This document shows positions 42,535 to 55,318 of a DNA stretch of 64,000 bases, one piece after another. A program made the position numbers and the translations under genes. The notes under the pieces are model-generated. The model ran no database searches. It was not told the DNA's origin and worked only from the letters and a program-made list of their open reading frames with translations. Every line of letters starts with the position of its first letter. Within the stretch, counting starts at the first letter, position 1. This DNA is from Tiliqua scincoides (taxonomy: Eukaryota; Chordata; Lepidosauria; Squamata; Scincidae). The stretch is from the NCBI RefSeq assembly GCF_035046505.1, contig NC_089823.1:8598044-8662043 (forward strand). Direction: 5' to 3'.

Positions 42535-42900
42535 AATTCAACCCCAAACAGGGAGTCCAAAAGAACAATACTGAAAGCTACTGAGGAGTCCAACAGAACC
42601 AAGAATGACACACTATCCCTATCTAGTCCTAGAGCAACCAACTAGCTTAATCAGTAGGGCAACCAAAGCTTCCTTAGTCTTCAAACTGGATTGGAAGCCA
42701 GATTGAAAGGGTTCCAGATCGACAGTATCATGCAGAAGTACCTGGAATTGAGTTCCAGCACCTTGTTGCGAAATTGTGTATTTTGTGTGTATTATCTTGC
42801 CATAATTTACTGGCTGATAATTCTCCCAAACAGTTGGGGCTAAGAAGGATGTGATGATTTGGCTACAAAGGTCAAACCCAAGGCACATTTCCTTGGAAAA
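42535..42900 (-). mobile_element. ancient L2/L3-like LINE reverse transcriptase fragment
   Basis: On the minus strand NYQPVNYGKI, LEPFQSGFQSSLKTKEALVA and FLVLLDSSVAFSI follow the L2/L3-type order NYRPVS, FQSGFR, LLDLSAAFD. Frames are broken and the motifs decayed. This is the oldest-looking LINE here. Confidence 0.7.
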
Positions 42901-43116
42901 ACAGGGACCTTCTTTTGTGGTTTCAGTAGTCCACGGTGAAGCAGGCTATATAGCTGCTACTCATCCCATTTGACCCCACAATTGCTCCTGTTCATAGTGA
43001 GGACTGGGAACGTGTACAACTGGAGTTTTGGCGTGCCTTCAGTCCTTCTCTGTTCAGAACAGACATGCAGATGTATCATCACACGTACTCTTCAATCAGA
43101 CCTATGCACATGAACA

Positions 43117-43730
43117 GGGCTTCTGAGAGGAATTTTATCAGGGGGTACAAAGTTTCTTTTGGGCCCCTTTCCAAAGGGGGAGGAGGGCAATGGGAGCAGA
43201 CAGAATGGGAGAAAATAAGGCAGGGTGAGGGTGTTGACAGCCATAATAGTCTTTGAACCCCAGGTCTACCCGACTTCTTGATGCAGAGCCCAGGTCTACC
43301 CAGCCATGCGGGATTGGCAGCTAGATAAAGTAAAATGGAAAACCAAACAAAAAAACCAAACACTAAAGTCTCTCTAAAATCTCTGGAGTATAGCAAATCA
43401 TTACAGAAAATTAGCAGAATTTCAGTTAGTCACACCATAATGGACTATGTGCACCAGAACAAACTTCTGCAGCAGCTGCAGCCCTGCAGCTGTGTCCCTG
43501 AGCTGCATTCCTGAGCCCAGTGTGCATAGCTTGCAGCAGCAGTTACCACTGCATGCCCACAGTTTAGCCCCCAACATCATGTGCAGGCAGCGAGTTCAGG
43601 TGAGATAGAAAAATGTAAGTTCCCAGGAACTTTCTGGTCCCCCTCCTTTGTCTCCTGGGCCCCCTTTCTGACCCTGGGCCTGGGTACAAATTACCCCCTT
43701 TACCCCCCCCTCTCCTAGGCCCTGCACGTG
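43117..43730. mobile_element. GAGAGGAATTTTATCA-family repeat
   Basis: It shares TTCTGAGAGGAATTTTATCA at the left and TCTCCTAGGCCCTG at the right with 13756-14046, but has a longer interior. It is non-coding and probably a non-autonomous DNA element. Confidence 0.55.
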
Positions 43731-44779
43731 AACTACTAGGCCAAGTACTGTTCCCCAACCGTGTGATAACCCTGCATGGGCTCAGCCAACCACACATTTT
43801 GTCACCTGTCTGAGATCCCAAAGATATTATGGGATGTCCTGACAGGCCATAACACCTGTCCAGGGGATTATATTCCCCTCTGAGTGTCATAAATTGTGCA
43901 GGCCTAGTATCATTTGATAATGCAAGAGGAGCCACTCTGATCCAATGACGAAGAGACCGTTTTTGGCCAGGCACAAGAGCCAGCGATGAGTTGCAGTCCT
44001 CTGTGCTTCAACTTGGCTGTCAGACAACTGAAGCAAGACTCAAAAGAAGCTGTTTCAGAAAGACCTTTCCCAAACAGTTCCTCCTCCTGCCTTTGCTTTT
44101 TCACCCAACTCACAAGCTTGAAAAAAACTTCCCGCCTCTTCTGTATGTGTAATATATTCTTTTTTCCCCTCTCTGCAAATCTTCTTTCATTATCATATAC
44201 AGAGAAAAACAGAGCCGTCTTGCTTAACAAACAGCTCTGCAGCCAACAGGAGACAAGGGGGTTGCTCAGCGATGGTGAAAACAAGATATTCTAGTGCTAG
44301 AGGAGGAGCCCTGTTGGATGAGTGTCTCCAGGAGGGTTGATTTTCATCTTAATAGCTCTCTATCCTTGAAGGGTTTGCAATAATGTGCCTTTAAAAAAAA
44401 AAAAAAAAGATCAGAGTGGGTCAATCATTTGAATGTGCTCCTCTGAAACTCAGTGCCTAAGGAGCGATCTCAACCAGGAGTTGTTAGTGTTTATCTCGCC
44501 ATAATTAAGTGTACACACCCAAAGTATTAATACAGGAGGTTCGTGCGTTTGCTTTTTATTCTGCTCCTTCCAACCACTGATTAAACTGGGCCTGTGGCAT
44601 AATGAGGGACCGTTCTGGAGCCATGGGCATGTTTTACAACCAGATGAATTGCACCTCCACTTTGTAAGCAAGTTTTATTCCGCCGACTTCAAGATGGCTG
44701 CATGTGATTAAGGCTGGCTGGGGCGGGAAGCTGAGCTCTTTAGGACTCTCTCGCATGGAGCCTTTGGAAGTGACTCTGG

Positions 44780-44815
<36 letters not shown>

Positions 44816-44896
44816 AGACCCAGAATGTATTACCAACCCAAACTCCAGAGAAGAATCCAGAAACCTGGCTGGATTGGAACCCAGAGTCCAGAACAT
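43731..44896. other. unassigned, partly single-copy-like
   Basis: No gene supported. The stretch 44450-44710 looks non-repetitive. A run of 29 T residues lies at 44784-44812 and could be a minus-strand poly(A) tail of an unidentified retrocopy. Confidence 0.35.
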
Positions 44897-45168
44897 CATA
44901 AGAACATAAGAACAGCCCCACTGGCTCAGGCCATAGGCCCATCTAGTCCGGCTTCCTGCATCTCACAGCGGCCCACCAAATGCCCCAGGGAGCACACCAG
45001 ATAACAAGAGACCTCATCCTGGTGCCCTCCCTTGCATCTGGCATTCTGATACATAGCCCATTTCTGAAATCAGGAGGTTGCACATTCACATCATGACTTG
45101 TAACCCGTAATGGATTTTTCCTCCAGAAACTTGTCCAATCCCCTTTTAAAGGCATCCAGGCCAGATGC
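44897..45168 (-). mobile_element. CR1 LINE 3' fragment
   Basis: ATAAGAACATAAGAACAGCC is followed by the CR1 3' UTR complement and the last ORF2 codons (GCATCCAGGCC on the plus strand). Confidence 0.9.
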
Positions 45169-45498
45169 AGGGTGTTCAAAGTGTACACAGTGAATGTGTG
45201 TGGATACCTATAATGGATCCAGTGAAGCATGTGCACAGGGCCTCGCACGTGACATTACATGTACGCACACATTAATTCTGTTAGGGATGCTGGAGGTAAG
45301 TAGAATGGTGCTGGCTAGCTGCACATCCCACACTGCCACACCAGCTATCCAGAGTCTGAAACTGCTTGAAGACACTCCTGTACATTGCCTTTGGAGACAA
45401 GTGCTGGACACCCAGATGGCCAAGATGTGTAGCCAGCCAGCATGTTCCCTGTGCCATAATCGGAATCCACATCCCCCTCCCTGTGGCTGCTTTTTGAG

Positions 45499-47365
45499 AA
45501 AGAACATAAGAACAGCCCCACTGGATCAGGCCATAGGCCCATCTAGTCCAGCTTCCTGTATCTCACAGCGGCCCACCAAACGCCCCAGGGAGCACACCAG
45601 ATAACAAGAGACCTCATCCTGGTGCCCTCCCTTGCATCTGGCATTCTGACATAGCCCATTTCTAAAATCAGGAGGTTGCACATACACATCATGGCTTGTA
45701 CCCCGTAATGGATTTTTTCCTCTAGAAACTTGTCCAATTCCCTTTTAAAGGCGTCTAGGCTAGACGCCGTCACCACATCCTGTGGCAAAGAGTTCCACAG
45801 ACCGACCACACGCTGAGTAAAGAAATATTTTCTTTTGTCTGTTCTAACTCTCCCAACACTCAATTTTAGTGGATGTTCCCTGGTTCTGGTGTTATGTGAG
45901 AGTGTAAAGAGCATCTCCCTATCCACTCTATCCTTCCCATGCATAATTTTATAAGTCTCAATCATGTCCCCCCCTTAGCTGCCTCTTTTCTAGACTGAAG
46001 AGGCCCAAATGCCAAAGCCTTTCCTCATAAGGAAGGTGCCCCAGCCCCGTAATCATCTTAGTTGCTCTCTTTTGCACCTTTTCCATTTCCACTATGTCTT
46101 TTTTGAGATGCGGCAACCAGAACTGGACACAATACTCCAGGTGTGGCCTTACCATAGATTTGTACAACGGCATTATAATATTAGTTGTTTTGTTCTCAGT
46201 ACCTTTTCTAATGATCCCAAGCATAGAATTGGCCTTCTTCACTGCCGCCGCACATTGGGTCGACACTTTCATCGACCTATCCACCACCACCCCAAGATCT
46301 CTATCCTGATCTGTCACAGACAGCTCAGAACCCATCAGCCTATATCTAAAGTTTTGATTTTTTGCCCCAATGTGCATGACTTTACACTTACTGACATTGA
46401 AGCGCATCTGCCATTTTGCTGCCCATTCTGCCAGTCTGGAGAGATCCTTCTGGAGCTCCTCACAATCACTTCTGGTCTTCACCACTCAGAAAAGTTTGGT
46501 TTCGTCCGCAAACTTTGCAACCTCACTGCTCATCCCTGTCTCCAGGTCATTTATGAAGAGGTTGAAAAGCACCGGTACCAGGACAGATCCTTGGGGCACA
46601 CCGCTTTTCACCACTCTCCATTGTGAAAATTGCCCATTGACACCCACTCTCTGCTTCCTGGCCTCCAACCAGTTCTCAATCCATGAGAGGACCTGTCCTC
46701 TAATTCCCTGACTGTGGAGTTTTTTCAGTAGCCTTTGGTGAGGGACCGTGTCGAATGCCTTCTGAAAGTCCAGATATATAATGTCCATGGGTTCTCCCAC
46801 ATCCACATGCCTGTTGACCTTTTCAAAGAATTCTATAAGGTTCGTGAGGCAAGACTTACCCTTACAGAAGCCATGCTAATTCTGATGCAAGGCCTGTTCG
46901 TCTATGTATTTTGAGACCCTATCTTTGATGAGGCATTCCACCATCTTACCCGGTATGGATGTTAGGCTGACCGGCCTATAGTTTCCCGGGTCCCCCCTCT
47001 TTCCCTTTTTAAAAATAGGCATGACATTTGCTATCCTCCAATCTTCTGGCACCGTGGCCATTTTGAGGGACAAGTTGCATACCTTAGTCAAGAGATCTGC
47101 AACTTCATTCTTCAATTCCTTAATAACTCTTGGGTGGATGCCATCAGGGCCCGGTGACTTATTTATCTATCAATGAGGTCTGAAACATCTTCTCTTTTAA
47201 CCTCTATCTGACTTAACTCCTCGGTTAGGAGGGGCCGTTCGGGCAGCGGTATCTGCCCGAGGTCTTTTGCCGTGAAGACAGATGCAAAGAACTCATTTAA
47301 TTTCTCTGCCATCTCTAAGTCTCCTTTTATCTCCCCTTTCCCTCCCTCACCATCCAGACTGAAGT
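45499..47365 (-). mobile_element. CR1 LINE, longest copy (about 1.87 kb)
   Basis: The minus strand covers most of ORF2 after the endonuclease: [70 protein letters not shown], then [11 protein letters not shown] to the C-terminus. The catalytic box reads FADETKLF instead of FADDTKLF, so the second aspartate is lost. The coding region is spread over several frames (46876-47115, 46486-46806, 45958-46485, 45543-45965). The copy is inactive. Confidence 0.93.
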
Positions 47366-47615
47366 TTTGAAAAACTTCAAAAGCTCCAAACACACAATGC
47401 CCTTATTCAGGACCAGCCCTGGGCTCCCACATATGCGGGTGCCTGCACAAGGGTGGTGAGCGGTTCGTCCACTGTCACAGCCAGCACCTTGCTCATCAGC
47501 TGATGTTTGCAAGACTGGCACAGCGAGTTGAGTGCATCCGCTTGTTGGCCCTCCCACCTACCCCTGTGTCTGTTTGGCCCAAAATGGGCCCCCTGTAAGC
47601 AGTTGGCAGTGACTT

Positions 47616-47821
47616 CAGTAGCATAGCTAAAGGGGGGTGTAAAGTTTTGCAGGTGCCTGAATGCACTGCGCAAGTGGCCCCCTCTCCTTCAGAGCCATTC
47701 CCGGTGGCGAGAGCGGTCACCACTGGGAATGGCTCTGAAGGGGAGGGAGAGGGGCCCTTGCATGGCGCATTCAGGCGCCAGCAAAACTTAGTGCTTTGCA
47801 CCACCTCTAGCTATACTACTG
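47616..47821. mobile_element. palindromic hAT-like MITE
   Basis: The 206-bp element begins CAGTAGCATAGCTA and ends TAGCTATACTACTG. Its two halves are largely complementary throughout, for example CAGAGCCATTCCC and GGGAATGGCTCTG. Flanks AGTGACTT and GGTGACAT match at six of eight positions. Relatives are at 49508-49738, 58395-58519, 60547-60612 and 61937-62146. Confidence 0.8.
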
Positions 47822-47829
47822 GGTGACAT

Positions 47830-49206
47830 CATCATGTCAACGCCACCTACTTCCATATGCCGCGTTCGCAGCAGGTGCCATCAGCCCCGAGTGCACTTGC
47901 CACTCATCCCAGTGAGTAGGGGGGGCGTGGGTGTGGAGCCCCTGTGAAAAATGGTCTCGCATCGGGCCCTGCAGCTCCCAAGGCCAGACCTGCCCTTATT
48001 TAGGTTTGACACCCCCCCCCCCAAACAGATTAAACAGGCCAGTCAGGAGTTTCAGCTGCTGAACTTAAAGCAATGTCCTCTTTGTTTTGCCTCAGGCCCT
48101 GGAGCTCTGTCCTCACAGAGTGAAACTTTTCTGCTTGCATCTTCAGAGCTGTGTTTTCTTCCTGCAAATCGCTTCCCCCCCCATCAAGACGGTGCACACA
48201 GCAAGAGCCCTTTCCAGCCTCGTGCGCCAGATGGAGCACCTCGCGATGCTTTGTAGGTTGCAGCAGAACTCTCTGTGAAACAAATTGGGTGATTGGTTCA
48301 TTATCCACCCAGAAGCTGCTGAATTATTTGCTTTGGTGGACCCCTCCTAGAGTGTTGTTTTGAAGAGCCTGCGCCAAAATAATAAGAGATGGATGTCACT
48401 TTGACAAGCCTGGGGGGGGGGGGAGAGACAAACAAAGAATCCTGGTATTGCTCTGCGCACAATTTTTAAATTAGGTTTGTAATAGACCTGTCCTCAGACA
48501 GATCCAAGCGCAAGGTCCGTACCCTATGATAATCGCCACAGGAGATGCTTCTCTGTTCATGTAATCACTGTTATTGCCCGAAGGTTATGTGTGTATTGAA
48601 TTTACTTCCATCAGTTCCACTCCTTCTCTATAATGGATTGAAGAGGGTTGAGGCATACAGGGGTCTGCTTTGTGGCTCTGCGGGGGCATCAGAATTCCGT
48701 GGGTGGAATTTCCTGCGTGGAAGAATCATCCACGTACAAAATAAATTTGCAAGCATTTTGTCTGCAGCTGCTACAGATGGTAATTTTATGTGTCAGTAAT
48801 TCATTGCGCGCGCATGTTGCTGGGATGTCGCTCCCGCACAACCCTTGTCTGTGGGCAAGGGCATTCTTTGCCTAGTCTGCATCCCACACAAGGCAGGGGA
48901 CAAGGCCGGCATCTTACTGATGACTGAAGCAGCAGAGGGGCAGGGCAAAGTAGCATCATTCACGTTTGGGGGAGGGTGGAACGGGGGGGTGAAACTGGGT
49001 GGGGAGAGGGAGAAACAGGAGGTGAGGAGGCAGTAGGTGTGGGTGGACCCAGCCAAAGTGGTTCATGCCAGATCCTATCCCTCTTTCCAAAACCTCCTCA
49101 TCCCTTTTCTCTACTCAGGCAGACTCCACCAAAAGTGGTGGCATATGTCATAGGAGACCCATACGTGTCCCCTGGGCTGACTCAGGGGTAAGTAGAAATA
49201 ACTTTT
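47830..49206. other. unassigned, partly single-copy-like
   Basis: No exon supported. The stretch 48470-48830 is balanced in composition, matches no other part of the window and could be conserved non-coding DNA. Overlapping frames at 47951-48363 lack domains. Confidence 0.35.
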
Positions 49207-49358
49207 GGTTGGCAACCTTCAGTCTCGAAAGACTATGGTATAAGCCTACAGCACCCGGTATTCCCAGGCGGTCTCCCATCCAAGTACTAACCAGGCCTGA
49301 CCCTGCTTAGCTTCCGAGATCAGACGAGATCGGGCATGTGTAGCGTAACAGTTGCTGC
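49207..49358 (-). repeat. 5S rRNA-derived SINE, full length
   Basis: The complete complement of the tail and 5S body, ending GTAACAGTTGCTGC on the plus strand. The flanks share AAATAAC (49188-49194 and about 49360-49366), a likely target duplication. It is the best-preserved 5S SINE here. Confidence 0.9.
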
Positions 49359-49507
49359 TAAATAACATTAACTTACCTCCTATTAGCACTTGGGTCATGT
49401 CACCCCCTCCCCAGCTCTGGATGCAGTGTGCGTCTTTTTGATGATGCTGCATCGGCAGAGTTAGAAGAAAGGATTGGACTCTGGGTTAGCTAAAATGGGG
49501 AGGAGGG

Positions 49508-49738
49508 CAGTAGCATAGCCAAAGGGGGGACAGTACGGTAAGTACTAGAGGTACCACAATGCACTATGTAAGAAGCCCTTCCCACTCACCATTGGAGACA
49601 TTTCAGGGGCAATGGCAACACGCAGGGCCTTTGCTGCCTGGAATGGCTCTGATGGCTAGTGGGAGGGGACACTTACATGGCAGGTTGCGGCACATGCAGT
49701 ACTTACCGCATCGCCCCTCCTCTGGCTATGTTACTAGA
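49508..49738. mobile_element. palindromic hAT-like MITE, diverged
   Basis: It starts CAGTAGCATAGCC and ends GGCTATGTTACTAG, with partly complementary halves (GTACGGTAAGTACT and AGTACTTACCGC). Confidence 0.7.
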
Positions 49739-49957
49739 GGACAGTCAAGCAGCCTCTGAGCCATGAGCAGCATGGATGGTCTTAACTGATCCAATCCATC
49801 TGTGGGAACCACAAACACTTGCATTCTTACCACTCAACAGGCTGTGTGAGAAAAAGAAAAAATTATTCTGTCCAAGCCCAGACTGGCTTCCTGCTCTTTA
49901 CAAAAGTTCTTCTCACCTTGCACTGCCATTTTTTGATGATCAGGTGTTGTTAGGTGT

Positions 49958-50830
49958 TGGCAACCTTCAGTCTCGAAAGACTATGGTATCGCGCTCTGAA
50001 TGGTGGTTCTGGAACAGCATCTAGTGTGGCTGAAAAGGCCAATCCGGGAGTGACAATCCCTTCCACAGCGGGAGCAAGTGCAGTCTGTCCCTGGTCTGTC
50101 TCCCTGGCTATGGGCCTTCCTTCTTTGCCTCTTTGCCTCAGACTGTTGGCCAAGTGTCTCTTCAAACTGGGAAAGGCCATGCTGCACAGCCTGCCTCCAA
50201 GCGGGCCGCTCAGATGCCAGGGTTTCCCACTTGTTGAGGTCCACTCCTAAGGCCTTCAGATCCCTCTTGCAGATGTCCTTGTATCGCAGCTGTGGTCTAC
50301 CTGTAGAGCACTTTCCTTGCACGAGTTCTCCATAGAGGAGATCCTTTGGGATCCGGCCATCATCCATTCTCACGACATGACCGAGCCAACGCAGGCGTCT
50401 CTGTTTCAGCAGTGCATACATGCTAGGGATTCCAGCATGTTCCAGGACTGTGTTGTTTGGAACTTTGTCCTGCCAGGTGATGCCGAGAATGCGTCAGAGG
50501 CAGCACATGTGGAAAGCGTTGAGTTTCCTCTCCTGTTGTGATCGCTGCAGTACAGAAGTGTATTCAGGACGCAAGCTCTGTAGACCTGGATCTTGGTATG
50601 TTCCGTCAGCTTCTTGTTGGACCAGACTCTTTGTGAGTCTGGAAAATGTGGTAGCTGCTTTACCGATGCCTTTGTTTAGCTCGGTATCTAGAGAAAGAGT
50701 GTCGGAGATCGTTGAGCCAAGGTACACAAAGTCATGGACAACCTCCAGTTCATGTGCAGAGATTGTAATGCAGGGAGGTGAGTCCACATCCTGAACCATG
50801 ACCTGTGTTTTCTTCAGCCCAGGAGACTTA
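49958..50830 (-). mobile_element. second LINE family copy
   Basis: Minus-strand motifs are LKKTQVMVQDVDSPP, HELEVVHDFVYLGSTISD and LRWLGHVVRMDDG, with the terminal [17 protein letters not shown]. It extends slightly further 5' than 36907-37752 and has a small deletion in the SESWTLR region. Confidence 0.88.
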
Positions 50831-51241
50831 ATATAAGAAAATATCAGAAGATTAACCAAAGGAATTTTAATAACTCTCAGGGATGTATACAGAAGGCAGT
50901 ATTTCATCCAACGCCCTGTGTATAACCCAAGAGGTAGGTAGGTAAATAAATAAATACGTAAATGAGATTAAAGCTTACAGTAATACTGTTTGCTTCATCT
51001 CTACTATAACAATTTTTTTTATTTCATATTGACTTAATAATTTTATTGCCTTTCTTCTTGATAGAGCCCAAATGCCCCCTGACTTTCTCATTGGCAACAG
51101 CCACTGTGAATATAGGGGATGTTCTGTATTGCATCAGGTAGTCTTTTGCTCAGGGCTGGTTTAATGCTATTGGGCAATTTTGCCCGATTGGGCCCCACGC
51201 TTGCATGGGGGCACACCCTGCGGCAGGGAGCAACTGGACTT
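50831..51241. other. unassigned sequence
   Basis: Short AT-rich stretch between two LINEs with no recognised feature. Confidence 0.4.
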
Positions 51242-52202
51242 GATTGTGAGGCGCTCCGGAAGAATCTCTCCAAACTGGCAGAATGGGCAGCAAAATGGCA
51301 GATGTGTTTCAGTGTCAGTAAGTGTAAAGTCATGCACATTGGGGCAAAAAATCAAAATTTCACATATAGGCTGATGGGTTCTGAGCTGTCTGTGACAGAT
51401 CAGGAGAGAAATCTTGGGGTAGTGGTGGACAGGTCGATGAAACTGTCGACCCAGTGTGTGGCAGCAGTGAAGAAGGTCAATTCTATGCTTGGGATCATTA
51501 GAAAAGGTATTGAGAACAAAACGGCTAATATTATAATGCTGTTGTACAAAACGATAGTAAGGCCACACTTGAAGTATTGTGTCCAGTTCTGGTCGCCGCA
51601 TCTCAAAAAGGACATAGTGGAAAAAGAAAAGATGTAAAAGAAAGCGACTAAGATTATTACGGGGCTGAGGAACCTTCCTTATGAGGAAAGGCTACGGTGT
51701 TTGGGCCTCTTCAGCCTAGAAAGAGACGCCTGAGGGGGGACATGATTAAGACATACAAAATTATGCATGGGAAGGATAAAGTGGATAGAGAGATGCTCTT
51801 TACACTCACGTAACACCAGAACCAGGGGACATCCACTAAAATTGAGTGTTAGGAGGGTTAGGACAGACCAAAGAAAATATTTCTTTACTTAGCATGTGGT
51901 TGGTCTGTGGAACTCCTTGCCGGAGGATGTGATGACGGCTTCTGGCCTGGATGCCTTTAAAAGGGGATTGGACAAGTTTCTGGAGGAAAAATCCATTACG
52001 GGTTACAAGCCATGATGTATATGCGCAACCTCCTGATTTTAGAAATGGGCTATGTCAGAATGCCAGGTGCAAGGGAAGGCACCAGGATGCAGGTCTCTTG
52101 TTATCTGGTGTGCTCCATGGGACATTTTGGTGGGCCGCTGTGAGATGCAGGAAGCTGGACTAGATGGGCCTATGGTCTGATCCAGTGGGGCTGTTCTTAT
52201 GT
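51242..52202 (+). mobile_element. CR1 LINE, 3' half
   Basis: It runs from the WAAKWQM region of ORF2 to the 3' end. The first frame (51119-51637) stops after DIVEKEKM, where other copies continue, and later CR1 codons lie in other frames. Only one TTCTTATG unit remains at the 3' end. Confidence 0.9.
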
Positions 52203-54523
52203 AGAAGAAAAGTCCTTTGGGCCCATTGTCCTTTGGGAGCACCGAAAGGAACTGAGCCAGCTTTGCCACTTCAAAAGTGTATATCCATTGCTAGAGAAGT
52301 TAAGGAAGGGGTTGGCGACATTTCAGCATGACCACAGAAGGTGATTTACTTACAGTCTACTCCTAATGAATGTCCCCGACAGTGGAACAGAAGCTCTGTT
52401 GTTGCGAATGGCCATACAGCAGTGTGTGCAGCATGCCATTGTAGCTATTTTGGTGCCCCTGCCACAAATTGTGTTGGTGGTTTTTGGCCATAGTCAGCTA
52501 CTCATGGAAGCGCAGGTAAGCTGGCATGCAGGTGTGAAGGGGAGGGGGAAGGAGGGGAATAGGGGAGGGTGGATGTGTGGGAGGTGGAATTCTGTGTACC
52601 CCTGGCTGCCGGATGCCTTAGTTATGCCACTGGCACTACGGCAACAAGAGTTTTGCCCCAGAATGAAACAGCTGTGCCATGAAGTGCGAAACCTGGCACA
52701 ATGAGACAACTTTCTAGAGAGGGTTGATAAGCGGTTTATGGAGGAAATGGAACACTTCATTGTAACACCACCTTCTGCCCCACTCATTCATGGGAGGTTA
52801 TGCGTTTGCCTCTCAGCAAGGTTGCTGCGGCTGACCCGCATCCTCAACCTCGTGCCACTGCCCTTGGCACAATCACACAGAATATCCGTCGTGCAGCAAA
52901 GCTGCCTGGAAGCCATTGCCTCTGGTCCTTCAGACGCAACACGCCGCGTGCTTTGAATTATACACAGCCGAGTCCCAGTAGGCCCATCCCTGATTCATGC
53001 ACGGAGACGTTTGTGCATAGAGAGCATCTCTGAGGGTAAAGGAGGAGTACAAGTCATAAAGGGGATTTTGCAGTTTCATTTTTTTTTATCCAGCCCACAC
53101 ACTGTTCAATTATTCAGGTTATTATTAAAATATGAACAATAAAAGATTTGCATGGAAAATGTATTTTAATTTTTAAACAGGGTGCCTCTTAACCTGTGTT
53201 TATGAGGCTGGGATGCATCCTGATGGCATGCAGATTTTTATTTTCATATTCAAAGAGTTAGAAGAGGTCATATTCTTAAGGAGGTCAAGTGCTTTCTCAC
53301 TCCTTCTTCATCCATTTCTCTCCAGAGAGTGTCTGACCTCCCAAAAGCATCAAGTATCTCCTTTGAAGACAGAGGAGGAAAGTTCATGAATGTGTTCCAG
53401 TTTGTGCTTTAGACAAAAAAGAAAAATCTCTGAAAGTTGAGACAGAGCAGTGAATTTGTGGGGAAGTGCAAGTTCCAGGTGAATCATGGAAGACACAAAG
53501 CATAGGAAGGTATCCTGGGCAAGTTCCATTGAAATGAATGGGTGCTGAGCAAAAGCTCATGTCTAACTTTCATTAATTTTGGTAGGGCTTCAGCAAGAGC
53601 CCTTCACAGTGCCTTAAGTCCCTATGCTTTTTAAAAATGTTGGGTTTTAAAGTGTGCACTATTTATTTTTACTTTAATGTTTTGCTTAATTCTTGATGTT
53701 CATGTTTAATTCTTGATATTTAATTCCTGCTATTTATTTTTCATTTGTTGAGCAGCCTAATTCTAACCTACTCACAGATAGGCCTATATCCAGCAAAGGG
53801 TTGGGCTGGCTGCAGCGCAAGGGGACTCGATTCTCCTTACCCTGGGTAATGCGATAGCAGCCCGAATGGGGCTACTCAGATCTGTGCCACCTTAAAGAGG
53901 TGCATGTTACTATGTGTGCATGTTATCATGCAGATCTTGGAGCTCACCTACTAACAGCAGGGTAAGAATAAAAATGGTAGCTGCCCCTGTTTTAATCTAC
54001 ACTGCTCTGCAGTGACACTGTGTTGGAGAGATAGGGGCACTTAAAATGATCCTAGTGCAGTGGAGCTCTGTCCATGAGCAATAGGTTAAAAAAATTAATT
54101 TATTTAAGATATATGTTGCTAAATTCCCATTCCAAGCTTCATCTAGAAAACATATGCCCACTTAAAGCTAATTAGTTCCCCTGGCTCAAACCCCAGCCTG
54201 CTCTAGTGGTGTACAAAACTAATATTAACCCCCAGTGCTAGCCAGTAAATAGCTTGCCTACCGAAGGGTCCCTCCTCCTGATTCTCAAAATAGCAGTTAT
54301 TTGGGGTATAGCAGCACCCCCTCAGTTCTCCCTCAGTTATAATAACCCCTCAGTTCTCCATCACCCAACGGTCTCCAGCCGTCCCCTTTTCAGCAATTCT
54401 CAGTAGTCCATTCTCCAGTCCTTCTCTCCTCCTTCTGCTACCCACACCCTCTCTCTCCTCCAGGTGATCCTTTCATCCCTGAGGGCACTGCTGTCTTCAA
54501 GTGGCTGCAGCTGTGCAGCACTG
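52203..54523. other. unassigned, mostly single-copy-like
   Basis: No exon or clear repeat. 53080-53760 is AT-rich. A block at 54455-54523 resembles 18480-18560. Frames at 52366-53033 lack domains. Confidence 0.35.
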
Positions 54524-54536
54524 AGGCCCTGGTGTT

Positions 54537-55305
54537 CAAATGTTGGCAACCTTCAGTCTCGAGAGACTCTGGTATCGCGCTCTGAAAGGTGGTTCTGGAA
54601 CAGCGTCTAGTGTGGCTGAAAAGGCCCATTCGGGAGTGACAATCCCTTCCACACCGGGAGCAAGTGCAGTCTGTCCCTGGTCTGTCTCCCTGGCTTTGGG
54701 CCTTCCTTCTTTGCCTCTTAGCCTCAGACTGTTGGCCAAGTGTCTCTTCAAACTGGGAAAGGCCATGCTGCACAGCCTGCCTCCAAGCGGGCCGCTCAGA
54801 GGCCAGGGTTTCCCACTTGTTGAGGTCCACTCCTAAGGCCTTCAGATCCCTCTTGCAGATGTCCTTGTATCACAGCTGTGGTCTACCTGTAGGGCGCTTT
54901 CCTTGCACGAGTTCTCCATAGAGGAGATCCTTTGGGATCCGGCCATCATCCATTCTCACGACATGACCAAGCCAACGCAGGCGTCTCTGTTTCAGCAGTG
55001 CATACATGCTAGGGATTCCAGCACGTTCCAGGACTGTGTTGTTTGGAACTTTGTCCTGCCAGGTGATGCCGAGAATGCGTCGGAGGCAGCACATGTGGAA
55101 AGCGTTCAGTTTCCTCTCCTATTGTGAGCGAAGAGTCCATGACTTGCTGCAGTACAGAAGTGTACTCAGGACGCAAGCTCTGTAGACCTGGATCTTGGTA
55201 TGTTCCGTCAGCTTCTTGTTGGACCAGATTCTCTTTGTGAGTCTGGAAAACGTGGTAGCTGCTTTACCGATGCGTTTGTTTAGCTCATTTACCGATGCGT
55301 TTGTT
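54537..55305 (-). mobile_element. second LINE family copy with 13-bp target duplication
   Basis: The minus strand encodes the same C-terminal region as 36907-37752. Exact duplications AGGCCCTGGTGTT lie at 54524-54536 and 55306-55318. The 5' end carries a short duplication (TTTACCGATGCGTTTGTT twice at 55264-55304). Confidence 0.92.
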
Positions 55306-55318
55306 AGGCCCTGGTGTT

